From positions 4,217,874 through 4,281,873 of the forward strand of contig VXAI01000021.1 in NCBI GenBank assembly GCA_013399305.1: a stretch of DNA of 64,000 nucleotides, read 5' to 3'. Source of the stretch: Rostratula benghalensis (lineage: Eukaryota; Chordata; Aves; Charadriiformes; Rostratulidae). Positions 37,401 through 52,500 of this stretch are shown here, one piece after another. The position numbers and the translations under genes were made by a program. How positions within the stretch are numbered: position 1 is the stretch's first letter; every line of letters begins with the position of its first letter. The notes under the pieces were generated by a model. It made no database searches and was not told the DNA's origin. It saw nothing but the letters and a program-made list of their open reading frames with translations.

Positions 37401-40400
37401 ACAGAGCAGATGATACATGTTTTCTTATCTTTTAACCTTTTATGATTATAGTTGAATGAAAAACAGAGGGAAATGCAATTGTCACATCTTTTTTTTTTTT
37501 TTTACACTGAATTCTAGTCATTAGTTTATAAATGTATCCTTTTTTTGGTTTTGTTTTCACTTTTGTTCTTATCTACAGAATTCACTTTTGTTCTTATCTA
37601 CAGAAGAATCCAAGACAAAGATATTAATGATAGTTATCTAGAAGATTTTTGTATTTCAAGGGTTATGGTCAAACAGGATAAATGTTTCTAAATTTAACAC
37701 AGAATAAAATAATTGTACATAAAATTAAGAATTACTTCTCTCCAATTAGGAGGTGTTAATGACCACCACAGATATTTAGCACCTTTCCCAAGTTGTTGTT
37801 TAACACAGGTTTTGACTACTTTCTAATTATATCAAGGAGATTAATAGTAATGGTGCCAGCATCATTCTATTGCCTCTGCAGATTCATGTTTATGTAATAC
37901 AGAAGACTTCCCTAACAAAAGTGTTTCTGAAAAACTAATGGGATAGCTTCAAAAATTCAAAAGATACCCCAGCCACGTTTAGCCTGTTGGAAGCTTAGCA
38001 GGAAAGAATTTACCATCATGGAAAAATGTGGTGTTCAGCTCATAGTCAGATCTGGAACGATTCACCATTTAAAATAATACTTTTGAGAAGTTCACCATGT
38101 CTAAAAGCCACTTTCTTTTTATCAGGCTTTATCAGCTGATTTAATAAAGTGTATTATATTTTCCTACAATCCTCACTAAACAAGGAATGCCAAACAAGCC
38201 TCAGACTCCAATCATTGCTTAATCAGGATTATCCCAAATCTCACTATTCTTTTCATTTGAAGTTCGTTCAAAATGGACAGGATTACCTCAGTATGAGAAC
38301 AGAGCACAACAAAGCTCTTTGCAGAGAACAGTCACAATTTTCTTGATCAGTCATCCTCACTGCTTTTCAAAACCTCAGAATTTTGATGTGCTGTATTTAC
38401 ATAGGACTAAAATTGTTTCAGGATGCTTCTTGCTTAGTAATGCTAAGTTTGTAAGGATAGCTAATAGCCTTGTAACAACTGAGAATATCCTCTCTCCATT
38501 TCTTCTGAATCTGGAAAGCTATGCTTGCAGAATTAAAAGCACAATACAGTCATTTTGTAAACCTATATTCAGAAATGTCCCTGTAGTTTGTGTATACACA
38601 TTCCACATGCTATGTTTGGAGGTCAAGCTGAGTCAAAAGCTGCTCCATTATATTAACCATGTTTAACATGCCTTAAAAATCTGACTTTATTTAAATCAAA
38701 TTTGTGACCACTCTACAATCCAGGTCAATAATCAGCAACCACTCAACATTTTCTCATAAATGCATTCAGTTTTCTACCATTTTGTCTTTAACTCCCTCTA
38801 TATAATTACCTCCTCTTTATTTCTATGCTCACTAATTGATTCTCTAATGATCTACATTTCTATTTTATGACACAGGCAAGATAAAATAAAAAAAATACAA
38901 TCAATCCTTTTTCCTACCTCTCTCTCTGCTTTCTACAGTATTCAGTGCTACTGTTTTCACATCTCAAACTATCACTTACAGATACTATTATTACTATCAT
39001 TTATAGGTATTAATCTTGCAAAAGTTACTCCATGTAGCTCTTCCATTCCCCAAGTTTAGCCACCTGTGGATCAGGAATGAATTGTTTTAAGAAAAACACT
39101 AGAGGCAGAAAAAATGTACTGCAGTAGTCACAACATATGGATGAAATATCTAATGTTGGCAGGCTTAAGGTAAATAGTGATTTTTATTTTTTTTAAGTAG
39201 TAGCTAGCAGACAGGGAGGTAGTACCTTTACGGATTTCCCATGAAAATAGAGAGGGTAAAAAAATTGGATTCTATAAGTAACAAATTTATGGGTGTTCTC
39301 TCACACTGGTTACCAACTCTGATGTTTTGTCTATACCAGAGTCACATCCACACTTTCTTTTGTACAATTATTTATAGAATTGTAGAGCTTTGTACCTCAC
39401 TTACATTGATGTAAATGCTTAGGGTAGGTGGCTGTAAAGTTGTGGAAAATATTTTTGTCCCTAAATTACCTCATCTATTCCAGAATCCAAGTGAAAAACA
39501 GGTTTAAAATCAGACAAAGATGCACAGTATATAGAACTACATACTCTAAGATTGAATAAAAAACATTCCAAGATGGAGGAAAACCTTTTGCAGCATTTAT
39601 GTATAGTACAGCAGGAGCACTGCAGACTCTTCCATGCTGCTTGCCCAACCTGAATGTTTCTCACTTAGGAGACTAGGAAAGTTCCATCTCTTGGGCTGTT
39701 TAATCCTCAGCTGCTTTGCCAAGATCGCCAGCAAAGCTATCAATTATCACATCACAAAAAGAGAGTGAACAACCATCCCGCAGTAGCTGGCAAAAAACCA
39801 TCAACTCTTTTCACATACCTCTTCATAGCTATCAGATGGTAGTAGTTTTGGGTTGCTACTGAATTAAATATTTCAAGTGCTCAGTTTTTGAGGGGAAAAA
39901 ACATAAAATAAAAACTTAGTCACAATGATGTCACAAGGTCTTACTAGAAGTCTATTCCATGGCATTATCCAAAGCTGTGATGGTTCCCATATTTAGACAT
40001 ATCAGATTCTCTTGTTAGTGCAGTATCCCAATCCTTCACATTAATTTTTACGTGGGAGCCCAATGAGTCAGTGCCAGCAAGCATGCTAACGCTTGTTCAC
40101 CGGAATCCATAGTGCTGGCGAACATTTCGCTGAAACTCTACTTAAGGGTCTCAAGTGTATTTCAGCACACTCAGGGTATTAGAGCTTTATATCATTTGAA
40201 AGAATCCTTTATTTTTAGTGCTAAATCAACAAAGCTGTTAGTGTCATTTTCAGTCAGACTGTCATCTACTGGGAATTCAAAATTACACTCAGCTGCAAAC
40301 TATTGACACTCCTCTTAACAAAAAAATGTTTTTAATAAATCTTTACATTAGCCTATGAGATAAAAAAATCTTTACCATGAAATATACAAGTGTATAAGTG

Positions 40401-43400
40401 TTTTATGAAAGTTTTATTAACTTTACAAAAGAAGAATTGGCAGTGAACCATGAACATCCTGTACTCCTAACACGTGGTTATAAATTACATGTTCTTTCCA
40501 ATAACATCTGAAAAAGAGACTGTAATTTAAATTTCAAAACCACTTGGCATACCTACTATATAGTGCTGACATGAAGTAAAGGGAGGATCTGGAGAGACTC
40601 AAACAAAGAGTGAAAATATAAAGACATCCTTAGCTAAAAAGCTGCTGATGAATACAATTCCTTTCCAGCTGGACAGGGATCAAGTACTTGCTTGTCATAT
40701 CATTCAATGCACTGTTCAATCAGGGATTCTTCCTTTCAACAAAGAGAAAACTTAAGTGCTGCTAATCATCCCTTGTAGAACTTTATCTTGCAGATACCTT
40801 CTTTATGTCAGGATTTCTCAATGACCATTGCCAACAGTAGAAGGATCAAAGTTGTTATTAAACAAAAATGCAAACATGCCTCCACTGATGGGGAAAAGCA
40901 GTTATCTTGTATTCTCACATACAAGATTTGCAGCTACTACTAGCTTAATGATATTTAGTGTGAAGTAAAAATAAATGATATATCTATATGAAGATTCTGA
41001 AGAATATCTATAGAAAACATTTTACTTTCCATTTCTAGATGACTATGGCTGCTCAATTTAATCTATTTATTCTGATTTCCTGTAGTAAGATACATGCCAC
41101 TTCATCCATTCAAGTATGTACTTTAAAATTATAACCTACTCAAAACTGACTTTTTTGAATAGACCTACTGATTGTCATGCCACATAGCAAACTATTCACT
41201 CAAATGGTATAAAATTTGTAAGTCCTAGAAATGGCTTTAATAGACAGTGCATATGTTTACAAGCAATGTAAATTTTTGTAAGCAGATTGGGTAGTAAGTT
41301 CACACAACTCACACTCATAGTGCTGTCTGGATAAAACTGGTTTTTCTGCCTCCCAGCAGAATGTGAAAACCCAGAGAGAAACTAGCTGCCAGTTAGTTTA
41401 GTGGCTTGAACGGAACGCAAGCCTATAGAGAAACAGCCAAGCCGCAAATAATCATGCAACATCAAGATTCCTTAAGATCAGTCCCTAGCACAAAGCAAAC
41501 ACAAAACACTCTGAGAAAGTGAGAAATGAAAAAGCCCCCCGCAAAAAGGACAAAATAACACTAAGATTAAAAATCCCACCACTGCCACACAGCTCTTGTG
41601 ACAAAAACAAGTAACAAGATCACCAACATTCTCTAATAGGATTTTTACCAGTTCTGCTGAAATTTTGGTAATACCCAAATGCAGAGTTACTTTTCTAAGA
41701 GAAGGGAAAAAGGTCAAAATGGTAAGTAAAATGGACTTCCTTTAGATAACTTTAAACAGATTTGGCACAGAACTCTAACTTTCTCCAGCCCTGCAGTGAA
41801 ATAGTATGTTCTTAGGACCGTGAAACATGTAGTCTGACAACTGAGAAAGCACCGGGAGACAGGACTAGTTCATTGGAAAGTTTGGGTCAGGTAGAAAAAC
41901 AAATTACAGAAAGAAAATCAGTATCGTCTCTAAGAAGTCTGTTGGGAGAGGCGATCAGCATATAGTAAAACTATTCCAGAAGATCTAATCCGTGCTATGG
42001 TGGATCAGAAACATTATGCTGAGAGCTGTAGCAAAATTCTAATTGATAACAAGGATTTGCAACAATTTGGATACCAGCTACAGAAGACGACTGGATAGCA
42101 ACTGAAAATACAGGCAAAACTTTTTTCAAAGCCTGTGTATAGGAGAGATTTGCAATCCATAGAGAAATCAGAAATATTATTCCTAGATGACTAGACTCTA
42201 ACGAGGTAGAAAACTGAAGTGCAATCATCAAAATGGATTCTGATGTTTATAGTGCTACAAACCGATGCGTATATACATTACTATTCTGAAGAGGAAAAAA
42301 AAATGAGGTTGATTTCAAACCGTGTTTTTCAAAATGTGTGTTAATCAAAGAATTGAAGAAGGCAGTGGTTTGGTCAGTGTTATTTTGTTCAACTTCAGAA
42401 TTTGATCACTTTTGCTGAACAGGATGGCAAATTGTCATTTGTACAACAGTGCTTAGGAAAGTGTGCTCGTTCTCTCAGACCGTTCACATTAATGCAGGAC
42501 ATAGAGGAGAAATATTTATAAGATCCGAAGATATGATTCACAAAAGTTTATCTAGTAGCAGACATAAAGTCTTTGATGTCTTAATTGAATTACAGGGCCA
42601 AGAGAAATAAAACTGGATGTTAGTGCTATTTTGATTTAGTACAGTATCATAAACTGAAAAAATAACAGTGAAGTACAGCTATTACTCAACAAACATACTT
42701 TGTAATTCTGAAACACTTTTTTGCATTTTTATTCAAATACTTAGCTAAAAGAGAAGAAAAACATTGGAATTTTCTCAGACTACAATTCCTCTGCCTTGCT
42801 AGTTGCAGTAGTACTGCATTTTGCACCCGAGGACCCAGCCATTTTGCTTATTAGTATTGCTGTTTTCCAGACCTCATATGCTTCTGTCTTGAGCATTAGT
42901 TACAAGTTTAATTTTGAATTATTGTTAGAATAATATATGTTGTTAATGCTAGAAGGCCCATTCAAATAGCACTGGAACAATGATGTAAGAGTAAAAAAAA
43001 AAATTCCTTATTTAACTTACTTTAAAATTACACTTGATCTGTATACAAAAGGCAGTATTTCTTGATTTTCTGTAAAATTAGTTCTATCTTTCTCTCATTT
43101 CCAATCTATTAAATTAATTTCATATTTGTTCAGATAGTCTTCACAGCTGAGGACACAGTTTGACAATGTAAAGCTGATGGTAGCAAAACTGGCTGAAATG
43201 GTTCCTATGCACAACAGTTTTTACACAATATATATTATATTCCACTTCTGAGCTGTGGTGTTAAAACTCTTTAGATTATTTGAGGTGGATCAGGGAACCT
43301 AGATTAGACAGAAAAAGTTCTGAAGTAACTGAAAAGAAAGAGGAATGGCTTAAACTAAAAGACTGTACCAGGGATCCACTACGACTATCATTGTGGCTTT

Positions 43401-43500
43401 CTCTTTTTAAGTCTGTCAAGAACTGCATTGAAGCAATCATCACAGTTCACACTGGTGAGTGTCTAGCTTTTATTAGAGAGCAATGACATTCAGTCTCTGC
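34455..43500. other. Unique AT-rich sequence, no gene
   Basis: No gene or dispersed repeat was recognised in about 9 kb. It contains a 25-bp tandem duplication at 37556-37605, a T run of 16 or so near 37488-37503, and a small hairpin at 37030-37048 (GGTCTGCC, loop AAT, GGCAGACC). All open frames are short and featureless. Confidence 0.45.
37556..37605. repeat. 25-bp perfect tandem duplication
   Basis: The 25-base unit beginning TTCACTTTTGTTC and ending ATCTACAGAA is present twice, head to tail, at 37556-37580 and 37581-37605 without a mismatch. Perfect identity suggests a recent slippage or duplication event. Confidence 0.93.
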
Positions 43501-46500
43501 TAGGCTGCAAGGGAACAATTTGCAATTGCTTTAAGATGACAGCATATGTTGAGTTTAATTTTTAGTCCTATAACATTTAATATTTTATTTACTTTCTGCT
43601 CGTTTTTAAGAAAACCAGAATAAAACTAAATACATAAATAAAATAGTACAAAGCGTAACAATAATCCGTGACTTGAAATCTTTGCTACAAAAACATTCAG
43701 ATGCTAAGAAATTATCTGCTCTTGATTGAAGACCTTGGAACCTTTGACCAAATAAATTAATTTTTCCAGGTCTGAATAAGTGATGCTCTCTACAAAGTAG
43801 AACTTGCCCTTCTATGAAATGTGTTAAAGTATCATACATATAGCGAGAATGTTGGATTACAAGGGTGGGATGTTAATCACAGCAGATCACAGTGCTATGG
43901 CATAGACAAAAATAAAACCAGCAAAGACAAGGAGAAACATGTACAACAATTTAAAATAGAACTCCCATGCTTCATTAGGATGATGCCAATGTATTAGACA
44001 TAAAGAACTTCTGGTAAGTGGGTTCTCATGGTTATTATATAAAACACTGTATACAGAGTGTTAGAAAAGAGAGTTGCTTAATATGAAAAAAACCCTAACC
44101 TTTTAAAAATCTTTGTCAGAATAACTTTCAAATACCTTTCAAAGCAGTTCATAAAGGACACAGATAGCTTGCTTAACTATTTGCATAATACCACTACATT
44201 CAGATGTGTGTCCCATAGCCAGGGTTATAGTAATAGTGCCATGCATTGCTTACACTGTCCTTTGATGCTGGTATATAACACACTGAATATATCTCTATTT
44301 ATTATGCTTGTAGGGCTCAAATTGCTAGAATAGAAAGGAAGAAAATGAAATTAAATATGTTCATTATACTGTGAACAAGTTACAAGTAGAAAAAAACTGA
44401 GAACATAATTCACAACTTTGCAGCCTGACTAATAGTTCTACAGCTGGAAAAGTGCAATAATGAGAAATATATGATTGTAGTATTTTTTTAAATTTTAAGG
44501 TAGGCTTTATCTTGATAGACGTATACAATAACCACTTCTACAAGTGATAGATAAACAAATTCTGCTCTCATCCACATGAAACTTACCTTTCAAAAGAAAA
44601 AGGAAATACCATAAACCTTGTTATCATGAAATAAAAATAAATTAAACAATATGGTATCAAAACGTGTTAGAAAAGCAAAAGGTCAGAAAATGCAAGCACT
44701 ATGGTCTTTGGGTTCAAATCCTATGTCTTCATACCTGAAACTAGCACAGCATGTTTTAGCAATTATACCAGAAAAAAAACTGGCAAATCACAACAGCGTA
44801 CCAGTCCTAACTATAAAAAACAAGGGTTCATTACAAAGTTCTGAACTTCAATGAGTTAAACGTTTCCTAGCTCTGAAAAAAATCCTCTCTACATATCAAA
44901 TTTATGACTTCTTCCCTAGACATGGATATTTTAATGCGAACAGGAATAATGAAAGTTTTGTGAAACACCAAGAATCACATTCCAATCGTGTTAAGATGAT
45001 TAAGATGGAGAAGAAAACATGGCAGGGAATATCCTTGGATACAGATAACAGAGAATTTACAGTACCACAAACTAAGTTAACTTTCTAAACAACAACTCTT
45101 ATAAGGAATAGCTAAGTCAGATTCTTGGATGAAAATTCCTCATCATCCAAACTCACAGCAAAATTGTTATAATATCTTAATGGAAATCTTCTAGGTGAGA
45201 TTTTTGTGATCTCTTATTCTGACTTTCAAAAATTTCTATCTCCCTTCAAAGGAAGTGTGTCTTGGACTTCACTCTACAAATGGCAGCATCTATACAATAA
45301 ATAATTTTAAACTGGTATAAAATTCTGAAAAAGATGTAGATTCTATCTGTAAGTAGCTTGAATTAGGAAATTCTATGACTATAGCCATTAGCCAAGCTGT
45401 GAGAGAGTACTGACTTGAGGAAAGTCATTGTAGAATTTTTCAAGAAAAGGTGAAAAATAGCTTGTTGTTTTAAGCTTGGCAGCATCAGTATTCTAAAAGG
45501 AAAGTAGGTAAAGTGGAGAAAGAAAGCAGCTATAGGTCTTCTAGGTGGCCAGACAAAGCTTCTGCATAAAAATGCAAACACACATTCTGGAACTGATCCC
45601 AATTGTTCTTCAAGGCACTTAATGATGCCTTCCTAAACCCTTGCCTTCTCTCTCAGTGTAATATGACAGCAGACCTCATAACAATTCCTCGTAGGAAACT
45701 GCTTAGCACATCATGTATGACTGAATTCATTAGTATTTCTACTAAGTGTAGACCACTCCCAGGTTTCAGAAGGGGTGGGAATAAAACCCTACTTCTGCAT
45801 CACAAAGTAATAAAAGGAAGGACCTTCCAGGAATTCAGTTTATGTTCAATTAGATTGAAAGGGAAATCAATTTACAATGTGTAGAACAATGAAGCCAGAA
45901 AAAGAAGTAATCTGCACCAGGAGAACTTGGAGTCATATCTGGAAACAAGTTCTGTGAACAATGAAAGGAACAAAGCCAGAGCTACACGTGTACTGATCAC
46001 TTACCTCATTGGCTTGACATGAGGTTTATTCACTCTCCATGGTAATACTGATATGAAAGCCTGTTCTCTTCCCATTTGCTGCTTATAACTAAATATGGTA
46101 ACTTTAATGAAAATTTTACCTATCTCGCTAAAAAGGTTCAGATTTGCTTGTTAACATCTATGATCAGAATTCAGAAAAATAGTAAGAGAAAGCTAACTTA
46201 CGATAGGTACTTCATGGACTGGGCCTGAAGACTTGAAAACACCTTTCATATTCACCTTTGCCTAGCAATAAAGTTCTGGGTGACCTATTTGATGAGATTA
46301 CAATAGTAACCAAATATCATCAGCCTGAAATTCCAGGCAAAGCTGTATATCACAGACCTTAAGATTTACCACTCCTGACTATATTAATATGAATTAATCA
46401 AAATTATTTACAGGAGTTCAGTTGTGCTTCCAAGGTACTTTTTATTTATCATACCAATTATAGTCACACACAAAAACGTCTAACATCTATTAAATTATTT

Positions 46501-49500
46501 CAGATAAATATTAGATCTGTTAAGGTTCTAAATAAGCAAGATTTTTTTCCAAAGGATTAGTTGAGAATAGTTTTTAACATAGAATAGAGAACAATAACAC
46601 CACGATTACAACCACCTGTGAACAGTTAACCATTTCAGTCTTCCTTTTGTCTACTTTACAATCCATTAAAAGAGCTTCTTAAGCTATCTTGTTTTCTATG
46701 TATCTCCAGCTGTACCTAGCTCCCTATGATCTCCAATATTTACTGCAGCTGTCAGAGGTATTTTTTTTTCCCCCTATTCTTTCCAGGTGCTTTTCTACAA
46801 TTTCTCAAAAAATACTACTTTTCTTTTCAGAAGAGCGGGACTTTGATATTTATTTTTTTGTAACCTTTCATCTCATCCTTATTGTCTCTGTTTATTCAAA
46901 TCTGCCCACCTATTCACATCTGATGGTGGACATTAATTCCAGAATTTTACAAATACATTTTTACTTACAGCATAGTAGCATACAGGTCCTAGACACTTGT
47001 CATATCAAAGGAACAGCATTTGTCAGCTATAAACGAAAACTTTCACACAATTCTACTATCTTTTTTTTGGAGAAGAAGTCAAAGGCAATGGATAGAGGAG
47101 AGAAAAACACACCTAAACCAAAAAGCAACTGTTACTTCTAAGAATGACTTTAACAATACAGTGATAAAATTTTAAAGCAATACAGCATCATTCTTGAAGT
47201 CTATAGGTAGCTTGGAATTTCAGTGAGAACACTAATATTGGACTAGAATTCTGTTCTCCCAAATTCTGACTAGAACAATTTTATCTCAGATGTGATTTGC
47301 ATAAGATGTGGGTATGTTTTAATCAGTGGAGTATTTTTTGTTTCTTGAGTATCACTTAACAGTAAAATACAAAATTTAAATTTTCATTACTGTGAAACAT
47401 ATTGTGTTACTATTACCTCTTACTAAATATCATAATACTCTAACAGTATCAGCTCCTTTTCTCCCTTAAATTAAAAGTTACCTTAACAACTTTACACCAT
47501 TTAACCAAGAACATCACACAACTATTTAATTTTATTCTAGATCATATTAATGGAGTTATTTCTGCTGTCTCCTTAATGTATGAGTCACTTTAATCACATC
47601 AGCAGACCCATGCTGTAAATCACAATTTATGTCCTATATTCTGGTTCCAGATAGGTTAGTTTACAAACCAGCAGAAAACAACTATTAGCATTAATATAAG
47701 TTACTTACTAACAGAGTGGAGCTCCTATTTTTTGAGACAAAATATCCAGTAATTCAATAAAACATTTTTTCCAAGGAGAAATATTTGCTATTAAAAGACC
47801 TGGAATTTAAACAAAAATGTTTCATTTTGCTTCCCATTATTATCTGGACACAAACTAGGTTCAGAGTCTAGATAACACTGCCTATGATTTAAGTTTGAGA
47901 AAATAAATGCACTTTATCTTGTTTATGTCTCCTGCTACCACAACACTCTTGTGTTCTTGACAGTGTCAGAAAAGGCAAATATGCAGGGCAAGATGTGCTT
48001 AAAATTCAGCTATTACTACTGGAAGAGCAGGATACAAAGAGGAATAAGGTTAAAAAATAAACAGAGACGACACTGAATCAAAGCTAAAGGGAATATTAGG
48101 TAAGATGTAGTCAATAATTAGTATTTGCAGCTATATAAATGGTCTGGTACTGGTAGACATTAAGACAGTGAAACTGTTTATGTTATTTTTTTCCTTGCAA
48201 ATGTCTGCTCTTTTTTCATAACATAGTGGCATTTTTTACATGGTTTTGATTAAACCTGTTTGAATGCATTTTCCCTGTAAGTATAAAGCAATCCCCAAAT
48301 AATAATTCATTTGATTTTACATGTGGTCTTATTTCGAAGATGTATTGTTGTGTTCGCTAAAATCACAAGCTTAAACACAGTGGATAGATCTTAAATATTT
48401 ACTGAAGATAAAGAGCTTTGAAAAGAATGATTCAGCAACACAAAACTGAAAAACTAACTAAATAATTTTTTAAATTTTGTTACTAAAGCACTTTTTCTTG
48501 CAAAAAAATTAAAAAAAAATTCTAAATTGGGAACTGTTGAGCTGGCTCAACCCTTTTAAAGTATAAAAGACGTTTTAAATTAAAAATACACCAGCTAAGT
48601 TTAGGCATGCACACATACCAGCATGAAAAAAGGTTTATGCTTTCAGTAGTATGAAATTAGCACTTTGTATTGTTTGTGAGAATTATAAATATTTTTGAAA
48701 GAGACTTGCCTAAAATGCATTAAGTAATACTGCCAGCTCAAAAGACTAGCCACTGTTATTAATCTATATCCACCAAGTGCTGTTTCCACTCCTTTTTGAG
48801 CAAAGAAAAAAAGCATTTATTTCCTTTTGCTAACTTGCTAATGCTTTCCCTATCAATGCAGGTTATACTGTTAGGAAGCAGATCTACAGATACAGTTGGG
48901 TTTTTTTCATGCTTTTATGACAATTACAACGTATTCCTGAGGGGAATGGAAAAGGAAAGGAAGGAAAAACGTAAAATAAATTTCGCAACAAATAACAGAG
49001 CTTTACTATTTTATGTAGCAAGACAACCTGAACAGGCTTCTGAGTATTTGGTAGGGAAACTTACAATATATTCTACTGATTCAAACTCATAGCTTCAGCA
49101 AGTCAAACAGAAATTCACAAATTTTTCTGGAAGTTTGCGCTAGTGGCCTCTGCAAGAAATGCTCTCCTCATTTTTCCTCACTAACATACCAGCTGCAAAG
49201 GAAGAAAAGACTATTTTTCTGAATACTTTCATTATAATGTTTTCTAAGACAAAAGTGTACCTTTTAAATGAAAATACAGAATGAGAGGAAACTAATTTTC
49301 TTTTATTTATCGCAACTTGAAATCAGGTCTCCACTGGTGAAAAGTCATGTGCTATTTCCCTCCATTAATTCAAACTCACAAGCAAGTCAATTAAGAAATG
49401 TAGAGAGGTAAAAGAAGACATAAAATGTTGAAAGCAAAATACCCACTTCTTTTCCTTCTGCTGCAAGCTTTAATTCCTACAGATAATACTCCCAAAGCCT

Positions 49501-52500
49501 GCTGCCCATGGCAGTTGACATATGCAGTGTTCTGCAGATGTAGCTGCAGTAACACAGCTGGATATAATGCCTTATGCATGTGGTGCACAGATGTTTGATT
49601 GTGTCCTTGGTAACCAGCCAGATTTTAAAGGATCCATTTAGTTCTTGGAGTAAAATTGAAAGAACAAGAGAATAGTCCACTGGTAGTAATAATACTTCAC
49701 ATTTCTTTTGACTGCCTCAACCACTCTCACTTTCCCTATTAAGCTGAGTCATGCTAGCTTTCGCTTACCTTTTCCAGAATTCAGGATCTAGAAGAGAACA
49801 AATGAGTTATGCTGAAAGTTCTTTGCTATCCCAGAAGTCTTGTTTTCAGTCTCTTTTCAGTAAGAACTCTTTCCAAAACTCCTTGGAGACAATTGAAAAA
49901 AAATTAACAAGCTTTGGCATCAACCCTGAAAAAATCCAAAATGATTACTAAACCTGAACAATTTCAGCACTGCTATCACTGCTAACTTCTGTCAGAAACA
50001 ATTTATCCTTCTTTAAAATATATGCTCATTTTACCCTGCATAAATTACCAACATTTTACCAACATCTTCTTTGAAATCTTTCAAACTTCGTCTTCATGTT
50101 GGTTTTAGCTACAGGTTATCTTTGAGCTTCGCAGAGAGCTATATGCAGCATTCCAGAAATATGTGTACCCACATTAGAACATAAGGTACATGTATGCTCC
50201 TGCTGATAAAAACTCTGATTCACTTTCTCTCAGAAGAATTGAAAATCATATAAAATTTTAACAAATAAGGAATAAACACACAGACTTTAAAAAGATACAC
50301 CTTCCTTCTGGGAATATGCTTTGTGTCTTGGATCATCCATTTTTCATGAACCGAGAAAGACACCTTTATCCAGGGTATAATGTTGCCAGTGCAGTTGCAT
50401 CTACAGTTCACTTATTAAATAGTTACAATGGTAATGGACATAATGGTATAATTGTATGGATATAAATTCAAAAATATGTGCTCGGTGAGATGAAATTCAA
50501 GGTGTATATCCAAAGATATGTATTTTCATCACGAAAACCCCTAAAGTTATTAACATTAACTTTTCATATGACAAATATTGGCAAAATTGAGATATTTCTG
50601 GTTTGTGATTTCTACAAAAAAATATAGTTTTGGATGGAAAATTATCATAGTAAATAATTTTAACTAACTTTTAGTAATGTAGCTGGTCTTTCTAATCCCA
50701 TAAGGAACACTAAAATCCTTAACAAATTAACGCCTGACCAAATTTCTTTAAGTTTCTCTTTATTCCCCGTCTCACATTTTGACCTAGAAAGACAGTTTAA
50801 AAAATCCTATTGGGTAATTAAATCTCAGTTTGAGTTTCATGCCTTCGTTGTCCATCTCAAAAGCTGTTTCCATTAGTGGCTATTCAGCTACACTGGCAAA
50901 AAGGATGAGAGAGACAAGTTTGTATCTGGAGCAATACAAGCCATCTATCTGACCTATCCTTTTACTAATTCCTGACCAGTATGCTGAGATAGAAACCAGA
51001 CTGCTGACTGTTGAGTGGGTAAAGGTTTGTTGAGAGATCAATCTTGAGTTAAAAATTAAGACTTGGCATTATACATAAGATGTATCAGTTTTGAAATTCG
51101 TTCAGCCCTCAGACTTTAAGAGCATCTGAAGAATATTGCAGTGGTGGCTTTCATCCATAAATAAAGTTACACATTTAACAGCTGAGACAGCATGGTAAGG
51201 GAATGCTAAACATTCAAGGGGAGAAGGAATTTTTATGGAGGGGAATCTTTCACCTCCCTTCCAGAGAACACAACATTCTGGTAATAGATTATAATTTATT
51301 ATAGCATAATCAAAACCCCAAAGGTTTTTTGGGGTGGTTTTTTTTTTTTTATTGTGACGAGAACTCTTCTACTTTTATAAATAAAATCAAACAGAAAATT
51401 TGAATTTTCATTCTGAGGATCCTTGTTTACACTGCATCATCTGATTCAAATAAGTATCTACAGTCCAAACCATGCGATACAACAGATAAATCTGAGTGAT
51501 GACAAAATAGCTACAGGAGCACATCAGCAACCTAAACATTCTCCCAAATTTTACTCAATTGACTTGCAATGGTAGAAATGGAAATATTTTCTGTATTTCC
51601 CTACTGAGATCTGGCCCCAGTGAAGCCAATTTGAAACACGCCATTGTTTTAACTGGAAAAAGAATTCCTCCACAATAGCAACATAATTCAGTCCACTCAT
51701 GGCACAGAATTCCAGAAAATTTTTATCTGTTTACACCTTTGTCTATTGTTTTGCATTTTTAATTCACGTAAATATTTGCAGGTATAACCAAGCAACTACC
51801 TTGCAGAAAGAGTAAAAAGCCAAAAAAAAAAAAAAAAAAAAAAATCCTGTGGAAGAGTAAAAAGTACAAAAGTAGAAATTGAGAGCAACTTTGGTTTTTT
51901 GTTCCACTCCTTACTTTTCTCATTTTCTCCTAAAATCTTATTTAAAGGAACAAACTAAAATATACATAGATACATAGAAAATTGAAGGTCCTGTAGAAAT
52001 AGAAGGGTCACTAAGGCTATCAACAAGAAAGTTTAAAACAGTTTCCATACCATATAAAATAATAAAGAATTTCATGATTTGGAAAGAGATAGCTGATGAG
52101 AAAGGTCTATAGAAACATTATGTGGAGAAGGTGGAAACAACTTTTTCCTATTTTACAGAATACAAGAATGAACAGCCCAGAAAATAACAGGTAGCAGATT
52201 TAAAATAAGCCAGAATGCACTTCCATACCACATAATCATACCATGAAACTCATTGCCACCAGACTTATGGAACACATGCAAAAATAGATTGAACAAGTTC
52301 ACAGAGTCCAGTACTTCTGACAGTACTTCATGCTCAGGGCATTCCTGTATCACTGATTGCTGCAAAATGAGAGGATATAAAAACAAAAGGATGACTCTAC
52401 ACTGGCCCTTTTTCTTAATTTTTTTGTGTCTGCTGTTGGCCATGCTTAGAGACAGCAGAATGGTTATGCAGCCACAATGTTAATCTATTAAGGGACTTTT

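Noticed and set aside
43412..43454. Possible 43-base exon between a pyrimidine tract with AG and a GTGAGT donor
   Set aside because: The splice-like signals are good, but the short translation is not familiar and no partner exon was found; such pairs are common by chance.
46689..47141. Longest non-repeat frame in the window (150 codons, plus strand)
   Set aside because: No recognisable domain, hydrophobic and Phe/Ser-rich composition typical of AT-rich noise, no clear splice or promoter context, and a length expected by chance in 64 kb.
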